In this document: positions 1-11,571 of the stretch, in pieces | Layout: the number at the start of each line of letters is the position of its first letter | Position numbering within the stretch: position 1 is the stretch's first letter | Assembly: GCA_963082975.1 (NCBI GenBank) | Contig: OY720344.1 | Location: 35,704,033-35,768,032 of the forward strand | Direction of reading: 5' to 3' | Origin: Labia minor | Lineage: Eukaryota > Arthropoda > Insecta > Dermaptera > Spongiphoridae | Length of the DNA stretch: 64,000 nucleotides | Position numbers and translations under genes: made by a program | Notes under the pieces: generated by a model | What the model was told of the DNA's origin: nothing | What the model saw: the letters and a program-made list of their open reading frames with translations, nothing else | The model's database searches: none

Positions 1-95
1 TTTATTATACACATTTTATTATACACATAATTGGTTTTCCCTTAACATACAAAAAAGGTATCATATTAGTATTTTACAACTAATTGACTTAAAGG

Positions 96-110
96 TAGGG
101 TGACCATATT
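96..110 (+). repeat. Orphan end of a hAT-type MITE
   Basis: The 15 bases read TAGGGTGACCATATT, the same terminal sequence as the complete hAT-type MITE at 12174-12357. No matching right end is visible nearby, so this is a solo or decayed copy. The bases between here and 367 hold nothing else that I recognise. Confidence 0.4.
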
Positions 111-367
111 GTCTAGTCTAGGGACTTGGAATTGTGTCAAAAACGGAACGGTGTTGTAAAATGAAGAGTTGAGAATTATGAAAAATGGTTCATAGACCCC
201 TCTTAATTCTAAACTCTTCAGATATTCTGTATTCATAAAAAAATGTATTATATAAGCATACTAATTCTACAAACAATTATTCTCTAGTGGCAGAACCGAT
301 ACAAAAGATAGATAGTTGGATGTAGAGGGGTGTTTTCTCCGATGAAGTAATCATACTGAACAAATAA

Positions 368-834
368 AAAAATTATTTTATTTTTCAATGTAGACTCCTT
401 TGAGGAGCACACGTTCAACTTTTTCCAATTTTTTTTATCCCTTCCAAAAAATAAGATTTATCAAGCACATCAAAATAGGTATTTGTTTGTGAGATGATTT
501 CATCCTTGGGGTCAAATCTTTTTCCACCGAGCCATTTCTTCAGATTTCGAAACAAGAAATAATTACTCGAGGCTAAATCTGGAGAATAGGGCGGATGAGG
601 AAGTAATTCGTATCCCAATTCATAGATTTTCAAGGAAATTTACTTTTTTCCATTTTCTTCTCAAATCACGAGGTAGTCTGCTATAAATGAATGTCAAACA
701 AAAACTAAAAGGCCCAGCTGGTTCAAATTTCAACCTGAGTCGGCTAATAATTTCCTACTGACAGGAGCAGTGTTACTATTTCATTTAAGAGACCTGGAAA
801 TTCAAAAATTCACGGACTTATTGACCTGCCCTCG
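368..834 (-). mobile_element. Truncated mariner element (family with CGAGGGCAGG ends)
   Basis: The right terminal repeat (CCTGCCCTCG, followed by TA) is intact at 825-836. The minus strand at 415-633 still encodes the transposase C-terminus, with the mariner signature HPPYSPDLASSNYFLF. The left half is missing. The surviving part is nearly identical to 9655-10121 of the fuller copy at 8731-10121. It is a dead fragment without an intact transposase. Confidence 0.8.
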
Positions 835-892
835 TATTATTACTCTATTTGACCCGGTTCTCCTACATTTCCAGTATTATCGTAATATATTA

Positions 893-2172
893 GGTTGGGG
901 AAAAAGAAATCCATTATTTTTTCGGTAGATGGCTGTAGTGATCGATATCTCGTAAATTATCGATCAAACAATTTCAAATTTATGCTCGTTGTCAAGGTAA
1001 CAGTTCGCACTAAAAGAATTCGTTTGCAGTTTTTTGTTTTGTCCATTCAGTTCTGAGTTACACGCCGTTAAAGATGGAAGGAAACAAAGAGAAAATTCGG
1101 TACATTTTACAGTTTTTCTTTGATAAGGGCGAAAATGCAAGTCAGGCGGCTGAAAATGTGAATAGTGTTTATGGTCCCGATACTGTAACAGCTAATTACG
1201 CGCAATTTTGGTTTCGTCGATTCCGTTCGGGTATTTTTGACGTTAAGGATGCCCCTCGCACAGGCAGGCCCGTCGTCGAAAATGTCGACAAAGTCACTGA
1301 AATCATCGAAGTGGACCGGCATGTTAGTAGTCGTAGCATCGCCCAGGAGTTAAAGATCGACCACAAAACAGTTTTAAACCATTTGCACAAAGCTGGGTTT
1401 AAAAAAAAGCTTGATGTTTGGGTGCCACACCAATTAACACCAAAAAACATGATGGATCGAATTTCCATCTGCGAAGCCTTGGCCAAACGTAATGAAATCA
1501 ACCCATTTCTTAAACGGATGGTGACTGGGGATGAGAAATGGGTCACATACGACAACATTATGCGAAAGCGATCGTGGTCAAAGCGCGGTGAAGCAGCTCA
1601 GACGGTGGCCAAACCGGGACTAACGGCCAGGAAGGTTCTGCTTTGCGTTTGGTGGGATTGGAAAGGAATCATTTATTACGAGTTGCTTCCATATGGCCAA
1701 ACATTAAATTCAGACATCTATTGTCAACAACTGGACCGTCTGAAGCGAGCAATTGACCAGAAACGGCCAGAATTGGCCAACAGAAGAGGTGTCGTGTTCC
1801 ATCAGGACAACGCCAGGCCACACACTTCTATAGTGACTCGTCAGAAATTCCGGAGCTTGGTTGGGAAGTTTTGATGCATCCACCATACAGTCCGGACCTC
1901 GCACCAAGCGATTACCATCTTTTTCTTGCATTGCAAAACTTTTTTAGTGATAAGAAATTGGCATCAAGGGAAGAGTGTGAAAATCAATTGCTGGAGTTTT
2001 TCGCTAATAAGGACCAAGACTTTTATGAGAGAGGCATAATGAAGCTACCATTAAAATGGCAACAAATTATAGAACAAAATGGTGCATATTTGACCTAAAT
2101 CGGACAATGCAAAACATGTTAAATAAAGTCTTGAAGTTCACGTAAAAATAATGGATTTCTTTTTCCCCAACC
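893..2172 (+). mobile_element. Near-complete mariner transposon, 1280 bp
   Basis: Perfect 29-bp inverted terminal repeats start with GGTTGGGGAAAAAGAAATCC. They are bounded by TA on both sides (891-892 and 2173-2174), the expected target duplication of Tc1/mariner elements. The length of about 1.28 kb is normal for mariner. It carries one transposase gene at 1074-2098, broken by a single frameshift. It lies upstream of the first visible DLEC1 exon, probably inside an intron of that gene. The perfect terminal repeats suggest a recent insertion. Confidence 0.93.
1074..2098 (+). pseudogene. Mariner transposase (DD34D), one frameshift
   Basis: The product would be a cut-and-paste transposase of about 341 residues, matching the usual 345 or so. 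The N-terminal half has the paired helix-turn-helix DNA-binding region (residues about 1-110), followed by the WVPHQLT motif. The catalytic aspartates are visible in VTGDEKW, in HQDNARPH and in PPYSPDLAPSDYHLF, with 34 residues between the second and third once the frames are aligned. Translation from 1074 stops at 1872-1874 because the frame changes near 1850, where one G appears to be missing. The last 75 residues continue in another frame to the stop at 2096-2098. The sequence resembles the Hsmar1/cecropia type of mariner. Apart from the frameshift it looks undamaged. Confidence 0.9.
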
Positions 2173-2318
2173 TATTATATTTAAGGAAATAAATGTTTCT
2201 ATTTTTATATTTATTATAGTTATTTTGTTTCTTTGGAGAGAATAATAAAAATAATTTTGGTCTCATAGAATCCTCATTATTATTATTTCTTTAATTATAA
2301 AAATGTTTTTCTTTAAAG

Positions 2319-5300
2319 GTCCATATTGCGGGATTATACCCGATACTCTTCGTCTATTGACACTTCGGATCAACCATTTCTATTGCATTCTCGTCCTCCG
2401 CCACGTCGTAGATTTTCCCCATTTTCGATTTACAGCGATCAAGAAAATTGTGAAAATGATTTCTATATTCCATTCGATTATGAAGGAAATGAGGATAAAT
2501 TAACATTTTCTAATGAAATCACCCAGTATAGACCTGCTTATTTAAATTCATCAAATTATGGAATACAAGTTGGAATTTTTACATTTCTCGACTTTGACCT
2601 TCAATATCGTCAAGGTTCTATTAATATTTTATTAAAACGAAATATATATATTATCTTAAAATGACAATTTTTTAAATATTTGTTTAAGCTTCTGAGAAAA
2701 GTTTTACAATTGTAAATAATACCCCAATAGAAATCAATTACCGAATTTCTTTGACAAATTTTTGTATCAAATCTAATGCTGTTGACAGTTCACTTCCGAA
2801 TATAATAAAAAAATTAGCAGCTGAAGTAAGAGGCCTATCAATAGGTATTTTTTTCTTAGTTAATAATAATAATTATTACGATATTTAATAATTACCTATA
2901 TATTAAAAAATTCTTGTCATACTTTAATATTGTTTTTTTTATTATTCTTTCTTTAAATTGGAGGAATTAAAAATTAATTATTTCTTTACCATTTTGTTTC
3001 CATTTTGACTGAAGAAATGATCATTTTTTAATTTCTTCTTTTATTATTATATTATATACTAGCTGCTCAGACCGCATTCGGCCCTTTAATCTGTGGGGCT
3101 CTGCTCCCTGAGCCTTCAAAGTGATACATAGTATTTTGTTTAGTCTGTATGTAATAGCCTTTCATTTATGTTTTATTTTATTTCAATTCATTTTTGACCC
3201 TTAGAAAAAACTTTACCTATCTTTCTATGTTGGGCTATGGATCTGCCTCTATTCTGAGCCACCTCCAAACAATCTCTATTCTCTTTACATTTGCTCATTT
3301 CCTCTTTTATATTGTCTTCTTTCTGCGACTTTGGTCCACAACCTCATTCTTCCAATAACCTTCCATTCATTGCTTTAATCCAGTGGTTTCCAACCTTTCT
3401 GTACCGGCTTCCCCTTTTTTTAAAAAAATTCTTGCTCCCCCCTTAATTTTTGTAATAATCTAATTTCCTTTTTCAAGCATCGCAAAATCATCTTACCTTT
3501 TTTTACAACCATATTGAAAAAAATTGAAAACAAATCGAAAATTTTCGAAAATTTGCGGGCACTTGAAATTGGTTCTAATCCCTTCGTGCGCCCCTTACAA
3601 GTCTCGCGCCCCCCAAGGGGGACGCGCACCACAGGTTGGAAAACGCTACTTTAACCTATTTGGGTCGCCTCCCTCAGTTAGTATTCTTACAATTTCCACA
3701 TTACCCTCTTTTTCTCAAACTTTCGTTAAGTGAGATGTCCATTGTGTTTTTACCGCTAACGATTTCATTTAAACATATATTGAGTACCTATTGACATATG
3801 GTATATTGTTAATAGATAATCCGCCAAATATAGTCAGGGGTATTTAAGTCCCACCCCAAAATTTTTTAATAATATATAACCACCTTATATCCTTTCTAAG
3901 GTTTTATTCTCCTTCCAGCCTGTTATTACAGGTGCTATTACATCGCAACCTCTATGATATAGTATTTAATTGGATTATTTGTATTAAATTTTAAACAAAT
4001 TCAAATATTCTTTTTTAATTTATATATGTGATTTAATATTATTTTCTACCAATAAAAAATCCATGAAATAATAATGAAAAAGAAACATTAAAATAAATTT
4101 ATTTGTTTATTTTTTTCTTTAAAATTATAAAATTTCCCTAATTTTTTTTTATAAATTTACATTAATTTAATACAAAATAATTTTATAATATATAAACAAT
4201 ATTTTACTTGTGAAATAGAATTAATAATTGAGTGGGAAAAATAAAAACAATAATATATAAATATAAATATAATCAATATAATTTTAATTTTATAACGTTT
4301 TTGGCTTTACGGAGCTTGCTTGATATAAATTTTTCAAAATTAATTACTGGGTTTTATTGATTAGATATTGATAAAATTTATAATATATCTTAAAACAGAG
4401 GAATATAAGAATCTTATGATTTAATTTCATAGTAATCAATCTAGCAAATTTTGAGTCTAAAACCTTACAATTTCTGGGAAAGTCAAACAAACATTCATGA
4501 AAAATTGTAGTCATATTTGGAATCTACAGTTTATGAAAGGTGAAGATATGCAAAAAAATTTTAAATTCTGAGCAATGTAGAAACAAAAACCTTTATATGT
4601 AGTTTATGTTTTTTTTCACCAATTTAAAATTAAAAATTCTTAGAAAATAATTTAACTTGGGGTAGGAGAAAGGATTGCATTAATTTGGGAAATGTACGTA
4701 TAAACCCACTCACTGAAAAAGCACCTTAAAGGAAAATAAATCCCAGAATCGTCTCGGAAGGTATTGATCAAATTTCTAAATATCACAGCTTCCGAAAACT
4801 ATGTGATCTTTATTATTAATAATCATAATAATCTAAATGAATATTTAAATATTTTATTTTTTTAGATGCTTGGAAAGATCAATTAGGAAATTGTTCACCA
4901 ATTTTATTTATAATTAATAAAGATTCAGGCACATTATTACCTTATGAAATTAATGAAATAACTATTTGGGCTTATTCCACTACATGGGGACTTTATACTG
5001 ATAAATTGAAAATTGAAATGGAAGGACTTCCTGATTTTTTTATACGTCTAACTGCGGAGGTTAATGCATTTCCTTTGGAACTACCAGCTCTCAAAAGTGA
5101 AAAAGATCATTATTTAATGAGGTTCCCTTCATAAACTTCTAAGTATATTCTAGTTTCTAAAAGTTAGAATTAAAATCAAATTATTTTATTTTTTCAATTT
5201 TTTTTTTTTTTTTTTTTTTTTGTACGATTGAGTATAAATATAAGTATTGCAATATGAATTAAAAAATAATAATAACATTTTAATATCATTAAATTTACAT

Positions 5301-8300
5301 ATATGTGTATTTATATAGGTTTAAAATTACGTTTTTAGATTAGGAAATGTATCCTGTATAAATTCATCGAGTGATCGAACAATTAGAATTTTCAATAGGA
5401 GTAGTATTGGAATATTTTTATCTTGGCATTTTTACCAGAAACTGAACACACAACCTTATCCATTTAATTTTATAATAGATTCTGTGCCATGTTGGGAAGA
5501 GAAATCTTCTTATAAAGAACGATTTAAGAAATTGTTCCCTTTGCATTTACGCTTAATTGATTATCATGGGATTGAAATAAATGATATATTTCAGGTACAT
5601 TTCTTATTATTTTTGTGATTACTCTTCATTTCTTTGATTTGTCTCCTCTCTGTTAATATTGTTAATCACATTTCATTTAACATTTATTAAAAATCTTTTA
5701 AAAATTTACTAACATCTATTTGTTTTATATAAAATAAGATTGTTTGATTAATCATTTAGAAATTTTGGGTCTTCAATTTACTTCCCTTCTTCTACTTTCT
5801 TCATCATTACACATCTTTTATCTTAATTAATTTTTTTCGGGCAAAGAAATGAATATATTACCATAAAAACAAAGACAAAGCAAATAAAATAATAAAAATT
5901 ATTAATTTATATTTTTTTTAAATAAGTAATAATTTAATTTTGCAAAAGCCTCTTTTGAACCAGACCCTCAACATTCCACTCTGATTGTATAAACTCGTGC
6001 CCGATAAAAAACAAATTTCATTCAGTTGAAAGTTAAACCGTATATTTAGTTTTATTAATCAATTATATAGTTTCCATTTGATTCGATAATTTTACCAGCA
6101 ATTTACGAATTCAATTTTCCAATATCCAAACCTTTTGTTTTTCTCCACCAAGGAACAAATAATGTGGTCGTCAATGTATCAAGACCTTTCAAAGCGTGAT
6201 TGATCTTTCAAGTTGAAATTTTCATTTTAAAATCTGACAAACCATTTTTTTAACCGACTCGAGAGCAAGAACACTTTTCACATAAACACTTTGCACGTTT
6301 ATTTGTGCTGTTATATTTAAACAAACAAAAACAACAGATCTCCGCTAAAAATGGAATAAGTTCAAAAACCAACTTATGCAATCATATAATGTATAAATAT
6401 GTATATATATCTTTTTCCTTTTGTATTATATAATTATTATCTAAATTTAAAAGAAAATAAATATATTTGTATTAATTAAAAGAGACAATAATATAAATAT
6501 ATCTTGTAGATTACTCCTCGTGATTGTATCATTCCAAAATATTCTGAACAAAAATTTAAATTAAAATTTAATCCATCACTATTTGAAAAAAATTCTAATT
6601 TCACTTATCAATTAATATCTTATCTTGAAATTGATTATAAAGAATCGTAAGTATTATTTATTATGCGAAAGTAATTTTTATTTTTTTCACTCTCAAATAT
6701 TTTCATGAGTTTTGTTTTGAAATATTTATATGTATATTTAGAATTATAAAGAAAATTATTAAAATAACAAGACATATACTTAATTGTCTATCGCCCAAAA
6801 AACTAGTAAATATATTCTTTTAAATCATAACAATAATAAAATATTAATTAAAAAAATAAATATTATTTAAGTAAACTAATTCCCTCTCTATTAAATGTCT
6901 TTATTATAATTCTATTTATTTTTTGTAGTTTAAAGGTGGACCATTATATGAGACCAAACTTTTTATTATATGATCCTCTTAAGATATTAATACAAGGAAA
7001 AATGGAAATTCCAAAATTAGAAATAAATATTGAAAGTAAACAAGTGAGCGTTTCGGCTTTTGAAATAATCTCCTCAATTACTCCTTGGAATTCTGAGTAT
7101 GTATTCATTATACGAAAGGTATATAGACAAAATAAAGAATGCACCAAAAATCTTGTTAATGTAATATATTTTTATGAGCATTTTTCTCAAAGATAAAAAA
7201 TACCGGTACATAAACATTATTTTAATTTTTGTTTCTTTTTTTACTTAAAAAAAAGAAAATATGATTGTAATTTATTGTTTTATTCAATGTTATTTTAAAT
7301 TTTTAAAAATCTTCGAATTAATAATAATAAAAAATAATAAAAATTTGCTTATATTGGACATATCAAAAAGTATCAGAATATTTTAATATTATTTTCATTT
7401 TAAATAAATTAATTAATTATATAATTAATAAAAAATGATTCAAAACATTTACAGGCAATTTATTTATATATCTAATTGTAGTCAAGTTGCTACATATGTT
7501 ACTCCCCTAATAGAACCTCCGTTTTTTTTTTCAAATATTAAAAATAGATTTGGAATTATTAACATTAAAAAAGTCAATAAAATTTTAATTGAACCAGATG
7601 ACATTCTTGAGGTAAATTATCTTAATAATAATTATAATTTAATTAAATGCATATAGCATATATATAATCAAGTTGAAAATAATTATTTAAGAATAATTTT
7701 TCAGGTGAAAATTGGTTGTTGTTGTGGTAGAAATCAGATTTCAGAAGCTATTAAATATTTTAAACAAAATGTTACAGAGTTAAATGAAATTTGGGCATAT
7801 CATATTAAAAGTTTATTTCGTATTAAACAATATCCAGAAAATTGTCAAGTGAATATATTTATTATTTTATTTATTAATAGATCTTTAGATATAATCATTA
7901 ATTTCTAAATTGTTTTAGATAGTTCTTTTAAATCTTAGGATTATTTTCCCGATATTGAATCCAATTCCAAAAGTACTTGAATTTGATCAAGTCTTTATTA
8001 GAAATATTAAATCAAGCTACTTTACCATACAAAATTTAGGAAGTAATATTAATTTTATTTTTATGGTTTATTATAAGGAATATTTGTAAACTTGAATAAT
8101 GAATTAAATTAATTTTTTTACACAGTCGTTCCTATTCCATATAAAATATATACAAAATTTAATTTACCCAACTTAACATTCAAGCCAGAAAGTGGAATTT
8201 TACCGCCAAGACAAGGACAAAGTGAAAATAGACATATTATACGAGTTTATTTTATACCAAGGTGTGAATTGTTATTATTAAATATTTAAAATATAATTAA

Positions 8301-8625
8301 TTTCTTCTATAAAATTAATAATAATTAATTAATAAATTACCAAATATAAAGAAAATAAATTTTTTTTAATATTTAAATCTTTTTTTATATCATAAATGCA
8401 AGTTTTTTAATTTATTAAATTAATGAAACCCTGATAAAAATATTCTTATAAACATATATATTTAAATCTTATTTCAATAAATTAATAAATAACTTTTTCA
8501 GCGAACCAATTAAATATGACGATATTATCATTATTAAAACAAATATTCCAGGTTGGGAAGCAAAAGTGATATTTTCATGTATTGGATCTTTAAATGAAAA
8601 ACAAGAAAATCAAATTATATATTAA
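2319..8625 (+). CDS. DLEC1: DLEC1-like ciliary protein, C-terminal part (11 exons)
   Basis: Exons in phase: 2319-2614, 2689-2844, 4866-5121, 5339-5594, 6510-6646, 6929-7096, 7455-7611, 7705-7848, 7919-8042, 8126-8261 and 8502-8625 (stop TAA). Together they encode about 650 residues with no start codon in the first exon, so the N-terminus lies upstream of the window. DLEC1 (CFAP81) is a cilia/flagella protein built of immunoglobulin-like ASH/MSP-type domains. The match rests on the order of short blocks that I recall from vertebrate DLEC1: an IGIFLSWHFY block, a polar stretch ending in a Q-I-T-P-R-D-C-I-I-P segment, LKVDHYMRPNFLL, a CSQVATYVTPL block and ESGILPPRQG before the end. Every intron has GT-AG ends and phases agree throughout. 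Introns 2 and 5 are long and contain repeats. Another ASH-domain ciliary protein is possible but less likely. Confidence 0.75.
3058..3380 (-). repeat. Decayed non-LTR retrotransposon 3' tail
   Basis: The segment starts with TAGCTGCTCAGACCGCATTCG and continues with a GTGATACATAGTATTTTG block. It is a diverged copy of the tails at 11572 and 25978, read on the minus strand. It sits in DLEC1 intron 2, and a hAT MITE has inserted at its inner end. Confidence 0.5.
3381..3648. mobile_element. hAT-type MITE (CAGTGGTTTCCAACCT ends)
   Basis: Inverted ends are CAGTGGTTTCCAACCT on the left and AGGTTGGAAAACGCTA on the right. The flanking octamers CTTTAATC (3373-3380) and CTTTAACC (3649-3656) differ at one base and form the 8-bp target duplication typical of hAT. 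It has no coding capacity. It lies in a DLEC1 intron. Confidence 0.75.
4310..4600. repeat. Unclassified dispersed repeat (family C), older copy
   Basis: This block shares a long run of similarity with 28000-28345, including ATTTCATAG, TGAGTCTA, GAAGATATGCAAAAA, TTAAATTCTGAGCAATGT and ACAAAAACC in the same order. No coding capacity or clear termini are visible. It is in DLEC1 intron 2. Confidence 0.6.
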
Positions 8626-8812
8626 ATTATTTATCTTATTTTTCTTTATGTCAAATTAAATAAATCAATTTATCTCATTATTAAAATGTTTTTATTCATA
8701 ATTAAGAATTCAATTGTAATACAATTATTACGAGGGCAGGTCAATAAGTCAGTGACTTTTTGAATGAAACAGGTTTTTGGATAAATAAATAAGCGGGAGT
8801 GTCCTCCCCTAG

Positions 8813-9488
8813 ACTTTCCCGCATATAAATAGGTATAAAGAGTTGTGAATGAATATTTAGAATGTGTAAACTTGGTATTGATAAAAAGCCAAAAATAACC
8901 CTTCACTTCCTCTCTTCGATCGGCAATACTAGCACTTCCGGTTTCCGGATTTGCACCAAAAGTTGATCAATTCATCCCACTGATGTATTAAGTAAATATA
9001 CCAAATTTCATCAAAATCCGTTGAGCCGTTCAGGCTGTACACATCTATACGGACGGACGGACAGACATCATGCTAAAAATACTTTTTTCTGTTAAGAAAA
9101 TGCATGATTCGTGGAGATATGTACCTAAAAATATCCATAGGTGAAATTTGGTGTGAAAACAATACCTCGCTTACTATCGTCGGTCGGTAAAAAAGAAACG
9201 CTACTTGTATAGGTAAAATCTCACTTCCGGTAGTCAGATCATGATGAAATTTGGTATCTCAATTTTTTTCATATTTTTAAATCTATATACAAAATATGAA
9301 GCAAATATCTCGAAGCAAACTGGTACTTTACTTGAAAGGTAAACGCAACCAGTGTAGGTAAAGTACTACTTCCGGTTAACCGATTTTGACGAAATTTTGA
9401 TAGAAATCTACAAACTGTGAATAATATCGGTGTACCAAATTTCGAAGTCCTAGCTTGATTAGTTTTTGAGTAAATTTGCTTACAGACA

Positions 9489-9519
<31 letters not shown>

Positions 9520-9654
9520 CACACACACAGACATAATTCGAAAAATGGTATTTTCCGACTCAGGGAGGTCTAAAACGTCAAGATCTAACGAAATCTCGAA
9601 GTCGAAATTTTTGACGATTCCAATACTTCCCTTATACGAAGTATGCGGGAAAGT
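8813..9654. mobile_element. Element nested inside the mariner, ACTTTCCCGCATA ends
   Basis: The left end ACTTTCCCGCATA (8813-8825) is matched by TATGCGGGAAAGT at 9642-9654. The sister mariner copy at 368-834 runs straight across the right junction without this insert, so the insert is younger than the mariner. Inside are several related blocks (ACTTCCGGT, GAAATTTGGTAT, GGACGGACGGACAGACATC) and a CATA microsatellite. No open reading frame is convincing. A piece like 9100-9195 recurs at 38688-38775. Confidence 0.65.
9484..9532. repeat. CATA/CA microsatellite
   Basis: About eight copies of ATAC run into five copies of AC. It lies inside the nested element and explains the cysteine/valine/tyrosine-rich shadow frames on the minus strand. 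Confidence 0.95.
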
Positions 9655-10440
9655 AAAAATTATTTTATTTAAACTCCTTTGAGCTCTATATAGTTCGTCC
9701 AACGATTCTCCAATTTTTTTTATTCCTTCCAAAAAATAAGATTTATCAAGTACATCAAAATAGGTATTTGTTTGTGAGATGATTTCATCCTTGGGGTCAA
9801 ATCTTTTTCCACCCAGCCATTTCTTCACAGATTTCGAAACAAGAAATAATTACTCGAGGCTAAATCTGGAGAATAGGGCGGATGAGGAAGTAATTCGTAT
9901 CCCAATTCATAGATTTTCAAGGAAATTTACTTTTTTCCATTTTCTTCTCAAATCACGAGGTAGTCTGCTATTAATGGATGTCAAACAAAAACTAAAAGAC
10001 CCAGGTGGTTCAAATTTTAACAGGAGTCAGCAAATAGTTTTCTACTGGCAGAAGCACTGTTGCCATTTCATTTAAGAGACCTGGAAATTCAAAAAGTCAC
10101 GGACTCATTGACCTGCCCTCGTATAATATAAATATAGTAAAAATAGAATATAAAGTTTAGAGAGTAGAAATTGTTAAAAAAAATGACCAGTTTATAAAGA
10201 ATTAATACTTAAATTGATAGTTTTCGATATTAACTAAAGTAACCTCTTTACACACAAGATCTGATCAATTCTCTTTGAGAACTCCCACTTGATCTAAAAT
10301 TATTTTTTATTATATTTATTCTTTCTCTGAAAAATCTTCCATTTATATATATATATATATATATTATTATTATTATTATTATTATTTAGGTATAGACCCT
10401 TAGGATCACGCAGAGCTTTAAAGAGAAGGTATTGATTATT

Positions 10441-10529
10441 GAATTTCCTTAGGTCCAAACTCAGTTGGTTCAGTGTTATTCAGTGTGGTAGACTGTCGAG
10501 CTAACCACTAAACTACTTAAGAGTCTGTA
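10441..10529 (-). repeat. Possible tRNA-derived SINE or decayed tRNA
   Basis: On the minus strand, 10515-10505 reads TAGTTTAGTGG, a perfect RNA polymerase III A box of the tRNA type, followed by TTAGCTCGACAG. A B box is only weakly suggested downstream (GTTTGGACC). No cloverleaf could be folded by eye. It ends next to the mariner at 10532. Confidence 0.3.
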
Positions 10530-10531
10530 TA

Positions 10532-11375
10532 CACGGTGTGGAAAATAACCAAGGTGACTGAGACCATAAAAACAAAACGGGTTACAAATTTATAAATTTT
10601 ATTTCAGATTATTCAAAATACATCCCTTCCTCATTGATACATCTTTTAAATCTTTTGTAAAATGAATTGAAGCATAAATAGAAGTCATTCTTTTGGAGCC
10701 TCTTTAGGGCCGCGGTTACGTAATTCTGGATTTCTTGCACGGATGAGAAACGCTCTCCCTTCATGGCCATTTTTCGTTTAATGAATAGCCAAAAGTCAGC
10801 TGGGCTAGATCAAAGGAATAGGGAGGATGGGCGATAAGAACAACGCTATTTTTCGCCAAAAACTCGGACACAATTAGGCACTTGTGCGCAGGAGCGTTGT
10901 CGTGCAATAGCCTCCATGAGCCTTGCTCGCGATATTCAGAGCGAATTCGAGCGATTTTCTTCAGCAAACGATCCAAGACCTTCAAATTGTATTCTCCATT
11001 GACCGTCTGCCTTTAGGGAGTGAATTCTTGATGAATGATGCCTTTAGCATCAAAAAAAAACTTTCAAAAGGGTCTTCACTCGACTCGTTTGAAGCCGAAC
11101 TTTTTTGGGTTTCTGTGGCTGTTTTTCCAAGCTTGAAACAGAATTTGATGTTGGCGCGAATTTGGAGTGTAGGATTCATGGTTTCTTTGTGCAAGGTAGA
11201 AAAGTCTGATCTGAAAAAAATTGGATTTCTGAAAAAGTATCAACACTAGAAAACTGAATTTTTTTTTTGGTTATCGAGGGTTCGTATACCTATTTAATTA
11301 TGTTTTGATATTTTAGGTGTAGCGCCGTGAAAATGAGTTACAACACCAGACACCTTGGTTATTGTCCACACCGTG
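10532..11375 (-). mobile_element. Mariner element with CACGGTGTGG ends, deleted
   Basis: Left end CACGGTGTGGAAAATAACCA and right end TGGTTATTGTCCACACCGTG are inverted repeats flanked by TA (10530-10531 and 11376-11377). The minus strand at 10761-11194 encodes two overlapping pieces of mariner transposase, with LLHDNAPAHKCLIVSEFLA and HPPYSFDLAQ. The second catalytic aspartate is present, but the third region is altered and the N-terminal half is missing. It is a different family from the element at 893. Confidence 0.88.
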
Positions 11376-11571
11376 TATATATATTATAGTGATGGTGTCT
11401 GTGATATATATATATTCACTCACTGTGGCAAAAAAACCTAACATTTGAATTTTTTAAATTATTTTTATTCAATAATATTTTTCAACATATTTTAATATCA
11501 TATATATATGAACATTTTAAATAATTTTATATACAAATTTTTAAATTTTATTATAATAAATAATACTAGCT

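Larger units (their letters stand above)
8731..10121 (-). mobile_element. Mariner element (CGAGGGCAGG ends) with a nested insertion
   Basis: Both ends carry CGAGGGCAGGTCAATAAGT or its complement with small differences, and each is flanked by TA (8729-8730 and 10122-10123). The minus strand from about 9660 to 9905 encodes a transposase C-terminal piece (MKKWLGGKRFDPKDE and neighbours). Most of the transposase is missing. An unrelated repeat with its own inverted ends occupies 8813-9654. Confidence 0.85.

Noticed and set aside
1107..1558. Minus-strand frames across the mariner transposase
   Set aside because: They overlap the recognised transposase coding strand and show no family resemblance.
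5960..6360. Minus-strand text with an IIESNGNYI-like end, suggestive of a mariner C-terminus
   Set aside because: Too decayed to separate from chance; no terminal repeats or other transposase motifs found.
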